Assembly (NCBI GenBank): GCA_049724395.1
Contig: JAUGWO010000106.1
Span: forward strand, 1-64,000
DNA from: Spongospora subterranea f. sp. subterranea
Taxonomy: Eukaryota; Endomyxa: Phytomyxea; Phytomyxea; Plasmodiophorida
Direction: 5' to 3'
DNA length: 64,000 nt
Shown here: in pieces, positions 45,127-58,200 of the stretch
Layout: each line of letters begins with the position of its first letter
Position numbering within the stretch: the first letter of the stretch is position 1
Position numbers and translations under genes: made by a program
Notes under the pieces: model-generated
The model's input: the letters and a program-made list of their open reading frames with translations, nothing else
What the model was told of the DNA's origin: nothing
Databases searched by the model: none

Positions 45127-46283
45127 CCTCTGAAACCGAGACCCACGCGCGGGCGAGCGCAGTGCTTTCGGGGCGGGTTCAGCCTTTCCCCATTAGAAAA
45201 TACTTGGAACAAAAAAAGATATTAATCAATCAATACGTGTATTGTGACAGCTGAACGCAATCAACATTCGTTTACACCGACGCGGCCTCCAGTTCTTAAA
45301 AGGGTTCGACTTACAAACTTCCCCCCCCCCCCCAGGTTTTAAATATAATAGGAATACACCTCCCGTTGGGTCAACTTTATGACTGACTGCAGTTGTAAAA
45401 TTAAGATAAGAACTACCGGTGGGGATGCTCTTATGACATTTGAACTTCCTTTTTGTTTCTTTTCGCTCCTAGTTTTATTTCTTCTGTTCTAACTACTGTT
45501 TGTGGTACCGGGCTGGAGCAGAGTTTGGTTCATCATCAGTGGCCGTTGATCAAGTCTTCATTCGATATCAAAATTTTTTCACCTATTTCATTGCAGATTC
45601 GTCATGGAGTCAAGATCGCCAACTCGTCAACCCTTTGCGCGTAACTGACCTCTACAGACGAACGATTATCAATCACTCTATACCTTGTCTCCACTAGGTC
45701 AACAAATCTTGATATATGAAATCGAACGATTTGTGCCGCCATCCATCAAATCCCATTTGTGCTATTGAGACCTCGGACTGACCGCTCAAAACGTTCGTTT
45801 TTGATATATAAACAATTGTTTCGGCCCAGTTCTGCCAATGCATAGTGAATGATACTTACCGATTAAAACCTTACCTTTTCGGTTGACAAAAAATTTGCAT
45901 CTGGAATGGAAACCACAAACACGAAGAAATGATTCTCACACTTGAATTGACGTGTATTATGCAAATGTTTTGCTGATGTGGCGATCTCAAAACAAAACAA
46001 TTCATCTATTGGGGTCAGCGAACCGTAAAGAACAACAAAAACCAAGAATAGAGGAATATAAGACTTGCGGAATTTTGGTGTTGGGGAAATACTTCATTGT
46101 AATGAGGATCTTCTGTTGAAAAAAAATGCCGCATGTAAGTTGGTCGCGTAGATAAGTATCTCTGGTAGATCCAGGTCCCTCTACCAAAAGAAATTAGGAC
46201 ACGAATTTAGACGACAACACTGCGAGCCAATTACAGATATAACCCGCATAATCAGACCATTCATGATTGATTCCAGAATTTAT
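45127..46283. other. Intergenic; poly-C tract and no gene
   Basis: A run of about 14 C precedes aggttttaaat near 45326. Several short frames occur on both strands without motifs. Confidence 0.4.
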
Positions 46284-46355
46284 GGGGGATTAGTGTAGGG
46301 GTCATCACGCATTGTTCGCAACGATGAGGTCGGGGTTTCGAATACCCCATTCTCC
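46284..46355 (+). tRNA. tRNA-Ala(CGC)
   Basis: Acceptor GGGGGAT pairs with ATTCTCC (two G-U pairs). Anticodon stem CATTG/CGATG closes loop TTCGCAA with anticodon CGC. The T arm is GGGGT-TTCGAAT-ACCCC. It is clearly related to the tRNA-Ala(AGC) gene at 13439. No intron. Reads GCG alanine codons. Confidence 0.9.
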
Positions 46356-46356
46356 A

Positions 46357-46363
46357 TTTTTTT
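46357..46363 (+). terminator. Pol III terminator of tRNA-Ala(CGC)
   Basis: A run of seven T directly after the discriminator A. Confidence 0.8.
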
Positions 46364-47215
46364 CCCCGCATAATCGGATTATTGTTTGAACTTGTCTAGC
46401 TTTGTTTTGTTTGTGCTGCGCAATTGTTGACGTTCCGAAATAACGCTGCCATTAGCACGTCTTTTTCTTTTGTTAGGCTTAAACTCCATCACATCAAATC
46501 AGATCTTCAACCGATTAGCCAGAGCGCATCGGACCAGAGCTTCGCGTCCAAATTGATCTCATCACTACACCGTAACAAAATACAAAATTGAGCGATGTGG
46601 CCACATCCCGAGCTACATGCTTTGCATTCGGAGAATGTTTTGTTGTAACTAGACTCGAGGAGGCTATAGAAAGGCTCTGACGACATGCTTCCCATGATTC
46701 CAAAAGCAACGAAGCGATAAACGAAATAACAAGGGAGACACCAAATTTTAGCGAGTACCTAAACAGGCCGATTATGTGTTTTGTGTGGGCACTCAGATTG
46801 GTTAATGGATTTCAAAATTATAGGATATAGATTAAGAATAACTCTGAAATCAGGTGTTTCATGATAACTACAGCTCAGCAAAAAAAATCGAAGTCCCCAA
46901 TACCAATGTTGTTAAAACGTTGCCCGAAACCGATTCTATGTGGACTCTCAGGGTGGTTGATGGCTACTGGATTAGACGGTAGTTTAGATCCAGAATAAAT
47001 GAAAGTTAGACCGTATATATCATGTGCGCCATGATGACTACAGCTATCGTTCAGTTGAGCATAGACAACTTTCCCGTCACTGATACCAAATCATGTTGAC
47101 GCGTTGTCCGATTAACACCGCCAGGGATCCTAACAACGGATTCGGATGGTGGAAATATATACCGCAACAGTTTAAAGAGCACATGTAATTCAACTGATAT
47201 TGTATTTGCAGGGAT
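46364..47215. other. Unassigned; possible minus-strand exon at 46500-46790
   Basis: A minus frame ending at 46515 is open upstream to about 46790 and contains the hydrophobic stretch RYSLKFGVSLVISFIASLLLE followed by SWEACRQS. It could be a C-terminal exon of a membrane protein, but no upstream exon was found. The rest shows nothing. Confidence 0.3.
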
Positions 47216-47498
47216 TTATTTCTTGATCTCTGTCTTCTTGAGGCCAGGGGGAAGAGACTGTGTCAGCTTGTCGGCTTTCTGCAGGTCGGTCACGACCAGA
47301 GTATACAGAAAGCGACTGCAGCGGATCTTGAATTTGACCTGATCCTTGACGCGCTTGATTACAACACCGCGAGCATCAGGACGGTGGGTCTTCTGCAAGA
47401 AATCGCGGATATCCTTGATTTGCTTCGGCTATATAGCAGGAAAATCACGAAGGTCAGCGAATTCTCACATCCATCAAATCACAACGATCACTCACCAT
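47216..47498 (-). CDS. RPL38: Ribosomal protein eL38 (L38e)
   Basis: The coding sequence is split immediately after the start codon. Exon 1 contributes only ATG (47498-47496); a 67-nt intron (gtgagt...ctatatag) follows, and exon 2 (47428-47216) encodes [20 protein letters not shown] through [16 protein letters not shown]. The 71-residue product matches eL38 in length and sequence ([22 protein letters not shown]). It is a small protein of the large ribosomal subunit. Without the intron the protein would lack a start, since the nearest downstream Met is absent from the N-terminal half. Confidence 0.95.
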
Positions 47499-48373
47499 AG
47501 CTGACGAATCTGACGAGAGCACCAAATGGCAAGTCCGTGACGGACTCCGTTCCCAAATCCGGAAGTATATCTGACGGCGTTAATATTAAACAGCTTAATC
47601 TAATAGAAAAACATTTGGCATTTCAGTCAAGCAATAATACAACTACCACTTGAGAGTCTGCTTTCAGCCAGGCCTTCGCAATAGGATGTAAAAGATCACC
47701 TTGTATAGGAAACAGGTCGACGCATTAGAAATCTTGCCACCATTCCAGTTCGGGATAAACTGGAGCATTCGCTGATATTTGTTTTGATGCAAGCGATTTT
47801 TCGGTTTGGTCATTCTCAATCTTGAGAACTGTAATGACAAATCATTATCAATGTTGATACGATGTTGGTTCCACAGTATTTTCGATGATGGGGTGGCTCC
47901 GGTCCCTTGGCGTAACTATGCCTGAATGAAGTGGATCAAACCAGAAAACGATGTTTTGTAGTTTTTCTGATTATTGAATTTCATGGCATTCAAACCGATA
48001 TAGATTTGATGTAAATAGTGGTCAAGACCAACTACTACCTTGGAGAAAAGAATGACGACCTTTTTGGAGAAAATGAAGGTGGGGTTTTACGCAAAATTGC
48101 AAGGCGAAGCTCGTTGTAACTTTATGGGCACTTCCGCAAAACCAATTTCGTTGTGAACATTTTTGTTTGTGGTTGCTTGATCCAGGAGCTTCCCGCATAA
48201 ACAAAAATAACGCATTGATAGAAACGGCTGAGCCTCAAGCAAATAATTATTTGTCCACTAATTGAGAATACAATAACTTGACAGTTTTATCACAAATTTG
48301 ACCGATAACGAGAATACAATCGCTTAACCGTCTTTACCATAACCTTAACCGACTACAGTGGCTCGCCAACGCT
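47499..48373. other. Intergenic with possible coding remnant on the minus strand
   Basis: Between about 47640 and 48010 the minus strand has stretches that look coding (FWFDPLHSGIVTPRDRSH, then ENDQTEKSLASKQISANAPV and, after an in-frame stop, HPIAKAWLKADSQ). I could not join them in phase. It may be a decayed gene or one with an unrecognised splice pattern. Confidence 0.3.
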
Positions 48374-49673
48374 TCATCCGGTCTTTACGCGCGCCTTTGC
48401 ATTGTTTAGATGGAGCAAACGATGATACCTGAAAACCCTAACCTTGAAATCGTCGATAGTGAGCCTTAATCCCCGCTCAAGAGGGACAGTAGGGCTCCAG
48501 CCTAGAGACTTGATAGCTCGGGAAATATCAGGCTGCCTTCGAGTAGGATCGTCACTGGGAAGCGGTTGATAGATCACCTTGACGTTGGGATTTACCATGG
48601 ACTGCACTTTCTCAGCCAACTCTTTGATCGTATATTCACCAGGGTTGCCTAAGCACAACCATAATTCGATAATTGAATACAGCCATCAACATAAAATGTA
48701 CCCAGATTAACTGGACCGATATCATTTCCTGCCATTAGTGCAATCAATCCCGACACCAGATCATCAACGTAACAGAATGATCGTGATTGTGAGCCATCAC
48801 CATACACGGTAAGTGGGATTCCTTTCAAAGCTTGTACAATAAAATTGGAAACCACACGTCCATCATTCTCAAGCATACGTGGGCCATATGTATTGAAAAT
48901 TCGAGCCACTACATGACCGAATTTGAAAACGAAACAAAAAAACATTGAAGATTGTTATACCGCGAATATCCGTTTGATGAAGTCGGTGATATTCAAAGCA
49001 GATTGTTTCGGAAATTCGTTTTCCTTCATCATAGCACGACCTGATTCCGATAGTATTAACATTGCCAAAATAGGATTCAACCTGGGGATGAACATGAGGA
49101 TCACCATATATTTCAGACGTCGACGCTAGCAGAATCCTGGCCTACAAACTGGAATGATTAGTATGCCCTAATTCGTCAATACATGTTTGTACATTAACAC
49201 GCTTGGCAAGACCACACATGTTCATAGTTCCTTGAAAGGCTGTCTTTACAGTTTTGATTGGGTTGTACTGATAGAAGACAGGTGATGCTGGACACGCCAA
49301 ATGGTAAATCTGATCAACCTTCATGGAGTCAATAGTCGGCAGACCCGGAGACCCTTTTTAACAGTACTTCTAGTGTTAGAGGAAAACAGACATCGTGACG
49401 AATGAATTCGAATCGTGGATTGCCGAACCATTTGGTCAGGTTGCGCTTATCACCGGAAAAACAGTTATCCACAGCGATAACTTCGTTATTTGGGTCTTCC
49501 ATAAGCCTATCCGTCTGAAATATCAAATGGGTAAATGTTTCTAGTTGCCATTGAATATGCCGTACGAGATGGGATCCGATAAACCCGCACGCTCCTGTAA
49601 TCAAGATCCTATTGGTGGACCGCCCCGTATCGCCAACATTCCTGATGGGAACCGGTTCCGTATAGCCTGTCAT
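48374..49673 (-). CDS. UXS1: UDP-glucuronate decarboxylase (UDP-xylose synthase)
   Basis: Seven exons (49673-49566, 49514-49368, 49318-49193, 49141-48961, 48908-48702, 48648-48443, 48394-48374) join in phase to 331 residues, the size of soluble UXS. It is a short-chain dehydrogenase-type enzyme that uses NAD to convert UDP-glucuronate to UDP-xylose. Visible motifs: the Rossmann loop [14 protein letters not shown] (~23-36), [19 protein letters not shown], active-site STSEIYGDP, the YxxxK pair in [19 protein letters not shown] and [17 protein letters not shown]. There is no N-terminal membrane anchor, so a cytosolic form is expected. The ATG at 49673 was chosen because the frame further upstream starts without ATG. 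The last 7-codon exon is the least certain junction. Confidence 0.95.
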
Positions 49674-49904
49674 ATTAATCGATCTGCTATTCCCGTCACG
49701 ATCGATCAAGTTGATTCTGAGAACTTCTTATCGAGCTGGGGTCGCACACAGTGTATCACTAAGACAATACACCGAGTAACGTGCATGCACGGTGCACTCC
49801 GGAATTGAACCACTGGGCAAGTGTCACCCAGGATACACCTACGTGTACCCGGTTGTTGGCAGAAAATCGGGCACATTTTGCGTGCGGCGAAGCTGCCAGG
49901 CATC

Positions 49905-50064
49905 TGTGTTGCACGAGCTTCTAGAGTACAGTTCGAGAAATAAATAATCGAATTCGAGGCATCACATGAGAATCAGCAATTATGAGTGGGGATTTTATAT
50001 TTAATTCGGTCTGTAGATAACGGCTGGGAAACGACGTGAACAATATCAAAACCGCAATGATAAA
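49905..50064. other. Upstream region of UXS1; nothing seen
   Basis: Short AT-rich interval between UXS1 and the copia relic. No feature is supported. Confidence 0.4.
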
Positions 50065-50640
50065 TCATGGGGCTTCGGGCGCCAGACGACTCGGCATGGC
50101 TTCGATCTGGTGGTTGGCCTCATCAATGGCCTTGATCTTGTTGCCAAACTACTCGCAATTGCGAGACTCCCGATGACGGCATCGAGGTGGCCAGCAGCGC
50201 GTCACGCTCTCCCACACAGCAGGATATCGCCAGGTAACTCTTTGACCTCCACTGAGGGAAAGCCTTCGTAAGAATGTCGGCAGCCATCTTCACGATCGGG
50301 CAGAGGCCAGCTCCACGCTCTCGTATGGATCGCTCCCCGAACTTATGGTAGGCCCGTCAACATGCTTGGTTCGCTTCCCAAACTTGGCGTTTGTCGCCAG
50401 CATCATAATAGCCTCATCAATCTTGGTGTGCCCATCTTCACGTTTTCTTCTAGTAGTCGTCGTAGGCAATCGCGCGAGACAGCGCTCAATGCGAGCCACC
50501 GTTGTGGACGTATCTTTGCACTTTTGGTGCCTACTCGACCAGATTATTGTGCGTCGGTTCAGAGGAAACTCAGAACTCGAATCCCCGATGCAGATCGTCT
50601 TAACTCTGTACTTCCTATCTGCGACCACGTTGCCCGTCGG
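50065..50640 (-). mobile_element. Ty1/copia relic: RNase H end and C-terminus
   Basis: On the minus strand the frames read IIWSSRHQKCKDTSTT, DEAIMMLATNAKFGKRTKH and then PIVKMAADILTKAFPQWR, matching the end of copia RNase H (W-S-x-x-Q, S-T-T, R-T-K-H, A-D-I-L-T-K-A). A terminal frame ending NHQIEAMPSRLAPEAP follows. At least two frameshifts are present. Confidence 0.7.
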
Positions 50641-50779
50641 CTCAGCCTTGACGCGACGTCTTCATCGATTCGGAGGTCCTGTGGCGTTCGCTCCGTCCTG
50701 TTTGGCGGATAGGACGAAGCCTGACCTGGTGCATGCAGTGGCGATGGTTTTTAGACTAACAGACTTATGGTCTTGTTAA

Positions 50780-51030
50780 AACGGTCAAGCGACTGTGGGA
50801 CCATCAACACCGGCATGTCGGGGGTTCTGGCGGCAAGGCCGAGTTGGTGGGCTACGTGGAAACACATTACGACGGACGTACAGAGTCAAGACGATTGACA
50901 TCGGGATTCGTGTTCCTACTCAATGGAGGAGCAATAAGCTGGTTGAGCCGGCGCCAAGTGGGTATCGCCCTGTCAACAACGGAGGCTGAGTACTGCACAT
51001 CGACAGTGCTGTATCTTCCTTTACTGAGGT
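50780..51030 (+). mobile_element. Ty1/copia RNase H relic in opposite orientation
   Basis: The + frame reads GYVETHYDGRTESRRLTSGF, VFLLNGGAISWLSRRQVGIAL and STTEAEYCTS, the copia RNase H signature. The DNA from about 50878 is related to the reverse complement of 50520-50628, so the two relics stand head to head. Confidence 0.75.
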
Positions 51031-51303
51031 GAAATAGCATTATTTGTATGGTGACTCTCTAATGTCCCTCTTCTAAGTTGATGGCACAATCCACTCCGGA
51101 CCTGTGAGGAGGTAGGGCTTCCGCTCCTTTCTTGGAAAACACATCTATACGTCGAGTATTTTTGGAACAAATCTTGATCTGACCATCTTACGTGTCACAG
51201 GTTTTACCAGTTTGCAATTTTTCCGGATTATTTGGCTTCTCATTGTCGTCTTTGCTCAGTTTGATTCTGGCATCTGGCAGACGAGAGCGATATATAATAG
51301 AGG

Positions 51304-51608
51304 ATGAATAGTCGCCATCTCAATAGGTTTCTGGAATTGGAAACGTCTGTGCTTGCGAGCAGATGGGACACATTGACATCAGAAATGGTCAACCAAGATT
51401 TGGTCGAAAGATATTCCAAGTATTTGTTTGAGCTCCCGTTGATCAACAAAATTCAAAGTGCATGCCTATATTGCTTATGAGTCCTCAGCAGTAAACCAGG
51501 TTTATAGGCATGCGCGCATTGGATCAACTCAGGAACCTTTCTGTGACCCAACAGTACAAGGAAGCTGCGCAAACTATCGCCAAGCAACGTGATCAACAGC
51601 TTGTGTAG
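51304..51608 (+). CDS. Small unknown helical protein
   Basis: Exon 1 (51304-51457) and exon 2 (51508-51608) join in phase across a 50-nt intron to 84 residues: MNSRHLNRFLELETSVLASR ... SMRALDQLRNLSVTQQYKEA. It is all-helical and charged, with no membrane span. It could be a small complex subunit; no family is recognised. The clean splice closure supports it as a gene. Confidence 0.5.
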
Positions 51609-52252
51609 TCGTGGTGAAATGATGTGCAACATGCAGGCGAAAAGAATGCTTGCCGACAACTGGGTTCACGTTCTACCTCAAATTGACGCGATTAAAGAAT
51701 CAGATCTTTAAATTTCAAGCGACGCTATGAAGCTGACCTCATGTTATCACCTTGGATTAAACATGAGTCCAAACGAGCGCATCTGTCCCGTATACGAAAG
51801 AGGTGAAAGTATCGGCAATGATCCCAAACTTCGAAATGTGATGATAATACGAAATTCAACGGCTTTCTTAAAAATAACACATCAACAGTCGTTCCTTGCA
51901 AGCGAGAGCAAGGTCGATTTGACATTGAGACTAGGTTTCGAGTATTGAAAATGGATTCAGAAAGGCATTATTGGTTACGTCTACAAATCGGACGACTTGT
52001 TTGTCTCAATACGAACTCACATTGGTCATATTGAGCGTTTTCGTGCTCGTAGAGAAGTCGTTGGTCGTTAATGTGGTAGAAGAGTGGTAGTGTGCAGCCC
52101 ACCATGTGAGTGGTGTCGATTGCAACTGTGCGTGATGTGGTGTGGTTTGGGGTGAAGGGGGATGCGCTGGCTGGGGTTCATGATCAGATGGGAAGTGCGA
52201 CTCAGATTGACAGGATCATCGCTCGCCGGATCGCGCTGTGAACGCCATTGCC
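51609..52252. other. Intergenic; promoter side of the giant coiled-coil gene
   Basis: No gene seen. A GT-rich stretch (52080-52190) precedes the start of the next gene. Confidence 0.4.
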
Positions 52253-55200
52253 ATGGAGACGATCCAGCTTAGAGCTAAGGTCGCTCAGCAAACTGCGGCG
52301 CTTCAAGCTATGAATGAGCATCTTGAAAAATTCAAAGTCGGATTCCAGTTCCAGTTTCTGTTTGTGGTTGAAATATTCAGAAATTCTAAAACGTTTTATT
52401 TGAAAAGGATTTTGAATTGGAATCGTCATCAATGGTGACCGAGGAGCTAGCTCAGTGTATGGAGGCCAAAAGCCAGCTCAGTGTGAAAAACGAATCTCTC
52501 ATGCGAACAATCGAAAATCAAGCTCACACGATAGAACTATTGCTAATGAAACGAGTACAATCTACTGCCGAATATGATGAACTCAAGGATAGCTTTGTCA
52601 AAGTCAAAAATGAATATGAAGGTCGAAGGTTTTGGTTCTGTCGCGTTCATTCAGTATCTGACTAGACCCTTCCAGATCGTATACGATCGCACGAAACCGA
52701 ATATGCTGCTATGGAAAGCGCGGCTAAGAACGCGGAATCAAAATTAATATCTACCCAATCGACATTGTCTCGCTTGCAATTACAAATTGAGAGCAACGCT
52801 TCTCAAGCGGAAAAGGAAGTTCAAAGCTACGAAGGTCTACATTATCACCCTTTGACGAGACTAGTTTTCTTATTGTGGTTTAGCTCGTATATCAGAGTCG
52901 GCTTTGACAGTTGAATCTTTGAGGCAAGAATTGTTAAGATCTGTTAGTGCTAGTGCATCGTTTTGCACAAATGTCACATATGCGTTTTGTTTTCAGGTCG
53001 AAGAATCCACCGCTCTACGGTCGCAGCTAGATTCAGCGTTGAACCGGCAGAGTTCGCTTGAGTTAGAAAACCAGAGGCTATCGTCTGAGGCTCTGTCGTC
53101 TTTCACCAACTCTCACGAGCTCGAGACCTCTCGCGATGATGCATTGAACACGTACTCTGAACTTAATGCCCTTTATGTTGATTGTCTGGCCGCTCACGAA
53201 CGGCTGACTAATGAAAACAAGGCGTTGCGTGAAAGGAGCACCAGTGATAGCTTGTGCATTGAACAGTTGGGGGCTAAAACCGCCGAGCTGTCTCATAAGC
53301 TTGTTGCTCTCGATGCCAAAATGATTGAAATCGAGGATGAAAATAGACGTTTGAGGCGGGAGGAACAACTGCAAGCTGCTGAATTATCCTCAAGCCAACA
53401 GTTTAATGCTAAGTTGATGGACAAGATTGCACAATTATACCAGCACGTCGAACAAGCTACGAGATTAAGTCTGAACTTTCAGGAGCAACTGAATCAACAT
53501 CGTGATCAGATCGATTCGGTCAATGCTAATGTGTTCAGTCTCGAGGGCAAAGAACACAAGCTCAGGTGTCAAGTTGATTCCGTGCAACAAAATCTTGTAA
53601 AAATTACTTGTTCATTTGATGCGAAGCTCGGATTACTGAACAATGTGCTGATGGCGCTCGAAACAAGAAGTCTGCGAACATCGTCCGACTTCAAAGTACA
53701 ACTACGCCAGAATCAGGGTCTCTTCGCCTCCCAAACAACCGCCCTTGCGGCGGCTCTAGAAGCGAGAACACAAGAGCATGATCGCGCGACAGCTCTGCAA
53801 CGCCAGTATTTGGCCGAAAAAGATGGGCTAGAGCAAGTTATTCGCACACTTCAAGGATCTCTCAAGTCCAGCGATTCCCAAGATCTCACACTTTGGGACT
53901 CCTTTTCCTCTACAGGATCTTTTGATGGAAATGGACAAGGGAAATGTTTACTCAAACACTGTACTATGGAGTTGTCTCAAAGCGTTCATGAAATAATTAC
54001 CTTGGTTGAAGACATCAAGACCCAGAACGCAAAGTCCCGCGAGGCGGTCAAGATTCTTGAGCGAGAATGTTCTGAGTCGAGGATTGAAGTTGCTCATCAG
54101 ATCGAGGTATCTGCGACTCTAAAGTCGGAATTGCTATCCATGCAAAACGAACTCGAATCCTGGATTGAACTGTCTGACGAGAAGGATGCAACTCAAAAAC
54201 TGACAATTACGCAGTTATCGTCTAGCTATAACTCAAAGCTGAACGAAGCTACATCACGATTGGAGCGCGAAATTAAATTGCTCACTGGTACATTGTACTG
54301 CTCCTGTTGGGCAATGGAATCTAATGCGCTTTTGGATTTTAGAGTCTTTACACGATAGCAAGAATGTGGCTAAAGAGTCGCAGGAACTGGTCGTTTTCCT
54401 CAAGCAACAAGTTGGTATACGTGATTCTTCATCCGATGCCACTTATTGTTCATTAGATGAGTGATCTACATCATGAATACGTCTCTGTCGAAGCCAATTT
54501 CGAACAGGAGCGAATGCAGTTCCTCGCCCAAGGCAAATCTAAATTTGATGAAGCTCAAGCGGGATGGGAGCTTCAAGTTTCTGATTTGACCAGTATGTTA
54601 GTTGCTGTCAACCGGAATTGGTCTCTCACTACACTTTAGGGAGTTTATCTGACAGCAAAAAAGCGTCTCAGGAATTCCAGGATGAAGCACTTCGTCTGAA
54701 GCAACTGGTAGAGGAGTTTCTTTTTGAACAAATAATCTATCCAGTATGCTGATTTTTATTAGTTGATTCAACTTCAAGAAGATCATCACGCTGTAAATTC
54801 CGAATATGAACTAACGATAAATAATCTGATCTCTGAAAACAATCTCAAATTCAATCAAAATCAAACAGAATGGGAGCACCGTACATCCGTTTTGACTGGT
54901 ATATAATTTAAATCACTGCTGTTCTTGATGGTTATTTGATGTCTGATGTAATTTTGCAGAATCGTTAACAGCGAGCAAGGAGTTGGTTCATCAACTACAG
55001 GATTACGTATCTCGTTTAGAACAAGAGGTTCGTAGTTCGCAGAATCGCTTGCTGAGCTTATCACGTATTTTCGTGTAGTTGAGCAAATTACACGAGAACC
55101 ACGACGTCGTCAAAGCCGAATACGAATTACAGAATCTCGAGTCGTCGATTTTGGAATGCCAGCGGTTACGAGATGAGGTCGTGCAAGTCAAAGAGCATCA

Positions 55201-58200
55201 GGGCAGGGGTTCAAAATCAGAACTCTCTGCGCTTCTCACACAAATCGAGAATCAAGATTCGCAATTGCTGCGATATCAAACGGAAGAAGAAACTCTTCCT
55301 CTTGCATCAGAAATAACGCAAAGTGAATCATCCCTTTCATTACTAATGACCCGTGCTGATAATGCAGAACTGCTGTGCAAGCGTTTCCAGAAATCCGAAG
55401 AAATCCTGAAGCTTGAATTAGACCAGAAAGGGAAAGCCATCATTCATCTGCAAACGGTCAACGAAGCGACGCAGCTTACGCTAAATTCGAGCATCCAAAT
55501 CTTTCATTCATGCATGTCAAGAATAGACGAGCTGGAGTTGGACAATTTTGAACTATCCGATCAAGTCGGTGTATATTCGTCGAGACTGGACTTGCTTGAA
55601 GCCGAGCTGAACACTCATCATCTGCGTCGTGCGCAGTCTGATGACGAACGCCATCGTCTCCAGCAATTTATGGAGCATCTCTCTCAGTTACGCGTTTCGC
55701 ATGTGGCAGAGGGTCTTTGCAATGAAGTTCAATACCGTGCAGAATGTCAGCAGCTGTCGGCTAAGGTTGTGGCAAAGCCTTTCTGATTTGCTTCTGATAT
55801 TCATTCTACGTAGGTTAGGTTTCTTCGCGATTTTTGTCGACGCTACCACGATTTTTTCAACGAGCGCTGCGAATCGTTTTTCAAATCGGTTTCATACATG
55901 CATGATAAGCTAGAGGTCAAGACCATTGCATTTGACGAGCTCCTTCGTACTACTGCTGCCTCTCTGAATTCTCAAGTCAACGGCCATCTGAAACTGAGTC
56001 AAAAAAACAACGATCTATCAGGAAGCCTAGAAAACTACCGCAAAAACCTGCAATTGCTGCAGGACGAGCTTCAAATTTCTAAATCAGGTGTTTGAAGTGA
56101 ATTTTGGCTGGGAATTCTGCTGAATTATTCTTTGTTTTAGAAATTGCTACAATGCATGATGAAATGGAATCTTACGCTGCTGAGTACAACTCTGAGGAAC
56201 TGTCCAAACTGGCTACTCAACTTGCGGACTCGGAAAAACGGAATTCGGATCTTCAATCGTCTTTGAATTCTGTCCTCGCCAACGTTCGGTCTCAGAAGGA
56301 TGTCGTTGAGGCTCAATCCCAGCTCATTGCAGCCTTAGAGAACGACAATGACAAACTGACGAAAAAACTGAACGACCAGAGTGGAATTGATCAGCAATTG
56401 CAGAATTATTCAGCAGAAATAACGTTTAATAAGAAGCAATTCAGCGACTTTGAAACGGCGTTGCACAAGCTGGAAACCGAGTATAAAGATACCGTCGCTC
56501 AACTAAACTATCAATCGCAGAGTGAACTGAAGAAAATGTCAGAACTGCTCGTCGCCAGCGAGTCTCAATGGAAATCGGAATCACAAGCGCTACAGAAAAC
56601 CGTAACGTCATTACAAGCTGTGCTAGATAAAGAGCGTTCGCAGTCAGAGCAAAAGGTTTCGCAGTGTCGCCAAATGCTCAAGGCTGACAAGGACACGATA
56701 GCTAAGCTAATTAGCCAGCAGCAGGATATAGAGAGAAAGTTCCATGATTTATCGGAACAGCTTCGGGTTCGTCACGTCGAGTTAGGCGAAACGCGCGACC
56801 GTTGCACAGCGCTTCAGGAAAAAAATGATGATTTTATCAATCGTCGCAAAGACACCGAAGCTATAATGGAAAGATCGGAAGAAGCTTTGCAACAAATACA
56901 ATCGCTCAAACAAGAACTCAGTGCAACTTCTGCTGAGTTATTGTTGGAAAAAGAACAGAACCAAGAGGTCAGGCTCCGATACGAACAAGACGTCGCGTCA
57001 GCTGGGCGTACCCACTCGGAACAGATTATGTCGATTAACGAGGAATGGGAATGCCGACTGGCAGATATGAGGGAATCATTGGGGAAGACTTTCGCCGCAG
57101 ATCTCCAGAGTGCTCAGCAAAATCTCAAACACGTCTCACAAGCTGCGGAAGTTCGAACCAAACAGTACGATTTCCAAATGCAGCAGTTACAATCTAATCT
57201 GAAGGCGCTATCAAGTACGCCCTTGCTTATGTTGTCATGGCGTCAAAACACGGTTTTAACTCTATTGCCCTTTCAGGTGAGCATCATTCTTTACAGATAA
57301 TGCTTGGCTGCTCACAAGGTACAATCGAAGATTTACTGGAGTAGGGCAATCGCTATTGCTAGCAAACGCTTTTCTGAATTGGTCACAGGAATCGCACGGA
57401 TCTGGAGAATAAGCTTCTGCATGCGTACAGAGTAAATATGGCCTCTCTGTTGCTCCACGTTGTTTTAATCGATTCTTTAGGAGCGGGATGAGGTCAATGT
57501 GGCGTTACGCTCATTGAAAAATAAACGGGAAGAGTCGTATTACGAACAGTGTGAGGCTAGCTGTTCATTGTTCGAGTCAATCCAGCTGAATACTATGCAC
57601 ATTATCGGCATGCTTCAACATGAGGTTCGGCGATTTATTTGCTGTCAAATCCGTTGCGAACGATAACCCTGTTTAGGTCGTTGAAGTAACCCGGCAATGT
57701 CGTTTGCAGTCCGAACAGCTTCAAAATGCTGAACAGGCAAATTCCCTACTTTTTCGTCAGGTGCCTGTTCGCTCATCTGACGTCAAGCAATTTTGTTCAT
57801 ACTTTTTTAGATTCATCAAGCGTCCCAATTGTTTCAGTATCGCTGCTGGTGTTTCCAAAGCTTTGATGCAATCGTAAGGCAAACTATCATTGTTTTTTTT
57901 GCTGATGTGTCAATGTCATACTCATTCTTCCAGTTGCAAGAATTTGCATTGTCGCCTCCCGATCTCAATAAAAGTCACCCTCTGGCTTCCGATAAATCTC
58001 CGTCGCAAGAAAATGGTCAGTTCTAAAGCGTACAGAACACGTTATCAAGCACTTATCTTCTCCATTAGGAAGCGGCGTTGGTATTTATCAAGCTACACCA
58101 GAAGCGATGGTGAACATCAGTTATTTCTGAGGGGATATCCATTTTGTGACATGTTTTTGTCTCAGGATCCGCGTTTATTATCGACTTTTATATCTTGGCT

